Assembly: GCF_965638725.1 (NCBI RefSeq)
Contig: NC_134982.1
Span: 248,001 to 312,000 of the forward strand
Length of the DNA stretch: 64,000 bases
DNA from: Aptenodytes patagonicus
Lineage: Eukaryota; Chordata; Aves; Sphenisciformes; Spheniscidae
Direction of reading: 5' to 3'
The position numbers and the translations under genes are program-made. Position 1 is the first letter of the stretch, and every line of letters begins with the position of its first letter. Shown one piece after another: positions 63,320 to 64,000 of this stretch. The notes beneath the pieces are model-generated. The model saw nothing but the letters and a program-made list of their open reading frames with translations. It was not told the origin of the DNA and ran no database searches.

Positions 63320-64000
63320 CTGTTGCAAGAAAAAAATGAAAACTTAATTGAAGGTACAGAATTTGTAGATCATAAAATATTTAGCAGTATTTCTTTTTAT
63401 AAAGTCAGCATTTTCTTCTTAAAAAGAAAGAAAACATCAATCTTGGATTACTTGCAAAGGCTGTTGAAATCACTGTTAGTCACAGGCAGAAGGGGTTACA
63501 TTTGAGGTTACCCTCTTTTGCTGATGGTTCCTGTCAAACTTGATGTGCTTGCTTCAGGGTTGCTCTTTTTTACCTAACTTCTGCTATGAAGTACAGTATT
63601 ACAACACTAATTCTGTGGGCTAAAAATACATGTATTTATTATGCACATTAACTCAAATATTTTATTCATAAAGCATCAGAAGTGTCCTGTTCGTTCTATC
63701 TAAAAAGGTTTTCTGCTCCATGTCCTCTTTCATTGACATCAGAAAAGAAGGGTTTTTGCCCCAAGGAGCCTTCTGTTTTACTCGTATCCTTCACTTTACT
63801 GTGATCAGCTGAGTAACATCAATGGAACTGGACAGGATCACCCAGATGCACAGAACTGTAAAACTAAAGCCTAAGAAACCTTGTCCTGCAAGGTAGATGT
63901 GTCCTCAGCTCACATAGGAGCTACTGACATTTAACTTCTTCAATTAAATGTAACAAATACTTGATATTAGAAAATTAAAAACAAAGGAGACTTTGAAAGA
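63320..64000 (-). other. MALT1: MALT1 intron, partial
   Basis: Sequence upstream of the 63194-63319 exon up to the window edge. I looked for the preceding MALT1 exon on the minus strand and did not find one, so at least 681 nt of this intron are here. No other feature is visible. Confidence 0.7.

Noticed and set aside
1..64000. Endogenous retrovirus, CRISPR array, bacterial-type operon or tRNA/rRNA gene
   Set aside because: I looked for LTR pairs, gag/pol motifs other than CR1 RT, regularly spaced repeats and cloverleaf-type A/B boxes and found none that are convincing. The one tRNA-like stretch (30785-30835) is only a degenerate repeat candidate.

Overview
The window is vertebrate nuclear DNA, almost certainly from a bird. 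The two protein-coding genes are split by introns with GT-AG borders. The dominant interspersed repeats are CR1 LINEs with the avian 3' tail of repeated ATTCTATGA units, and there is a single CpG island of about 1.35 kb. I recognise two genes, both on the minus strand and in the order known from other amniotes (MALT1 upstream of ZNF532, the human 18q21 order). From memory this block is on the Z chromosome in chicken, but nothing in the sequence itself shows that.

Layout, low to high coordinates. 1-11489: three ZNF532 coding exons (1-51 cut by the window edge, 2613-2794, and the large first coding exon 9130-11469), separated by AT-rich introns. About 11.5-25.2 kb: the probable first intron of ZNF532, with an ancient CR1 fragment (about 12.05-12.44 kb), a second CR1 relic (18.9-19.1 kb) and otherwise unremarkable sequence. 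24.3-26.9 kb: a GC-rich shoulder, then a CpG island, which is the likely ZNF532 promoter, with candidate minus-strand splice donors at 25247 and 24396. 26.9-60.9 kb: a long intergenic interval with CR1 insertions at 33.6-36.7 (minus, nearly complete ORF2), 37.1-37.8 (plus), 38.2-38.9 (minus), 45.0-47.1 (plus) and 51.6-51.9 kb (plus), plus faint older repeats. 60.9-64.0 kb: the 3' end of MALT1 (probable 3' UTR, last coding exon 61956-62417, preceding exon 63194-63319).

The two genes have no obvious joint function. MALT1 is a paracaspase scaffold of NF-kB signalling; ZNF532 is a nuclear C2H2 zinc-finger protein of the ZNF592/ZNF687/ZMYND8 group. They are neighbours by old synteny.

I see no operon, CRISPR array, phage, retrovirus or clearly new system. 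The observations I rate highest are: two ~95% similar CR1 copies in inverted orientation that share the same disabling lesions; a C14 tract inside the 3' splice site of the MALT1 exon that carries a TRAF6-binding motif, with a weak donor at the other end of that short intron; the promoter structure of ZNF532; and an exact YY1-type motif in the mobile 3' end of the CR1 copies. Exon borders were set by eye from reading frame, splice signals and remembered human protein sequence, not by alignment software.
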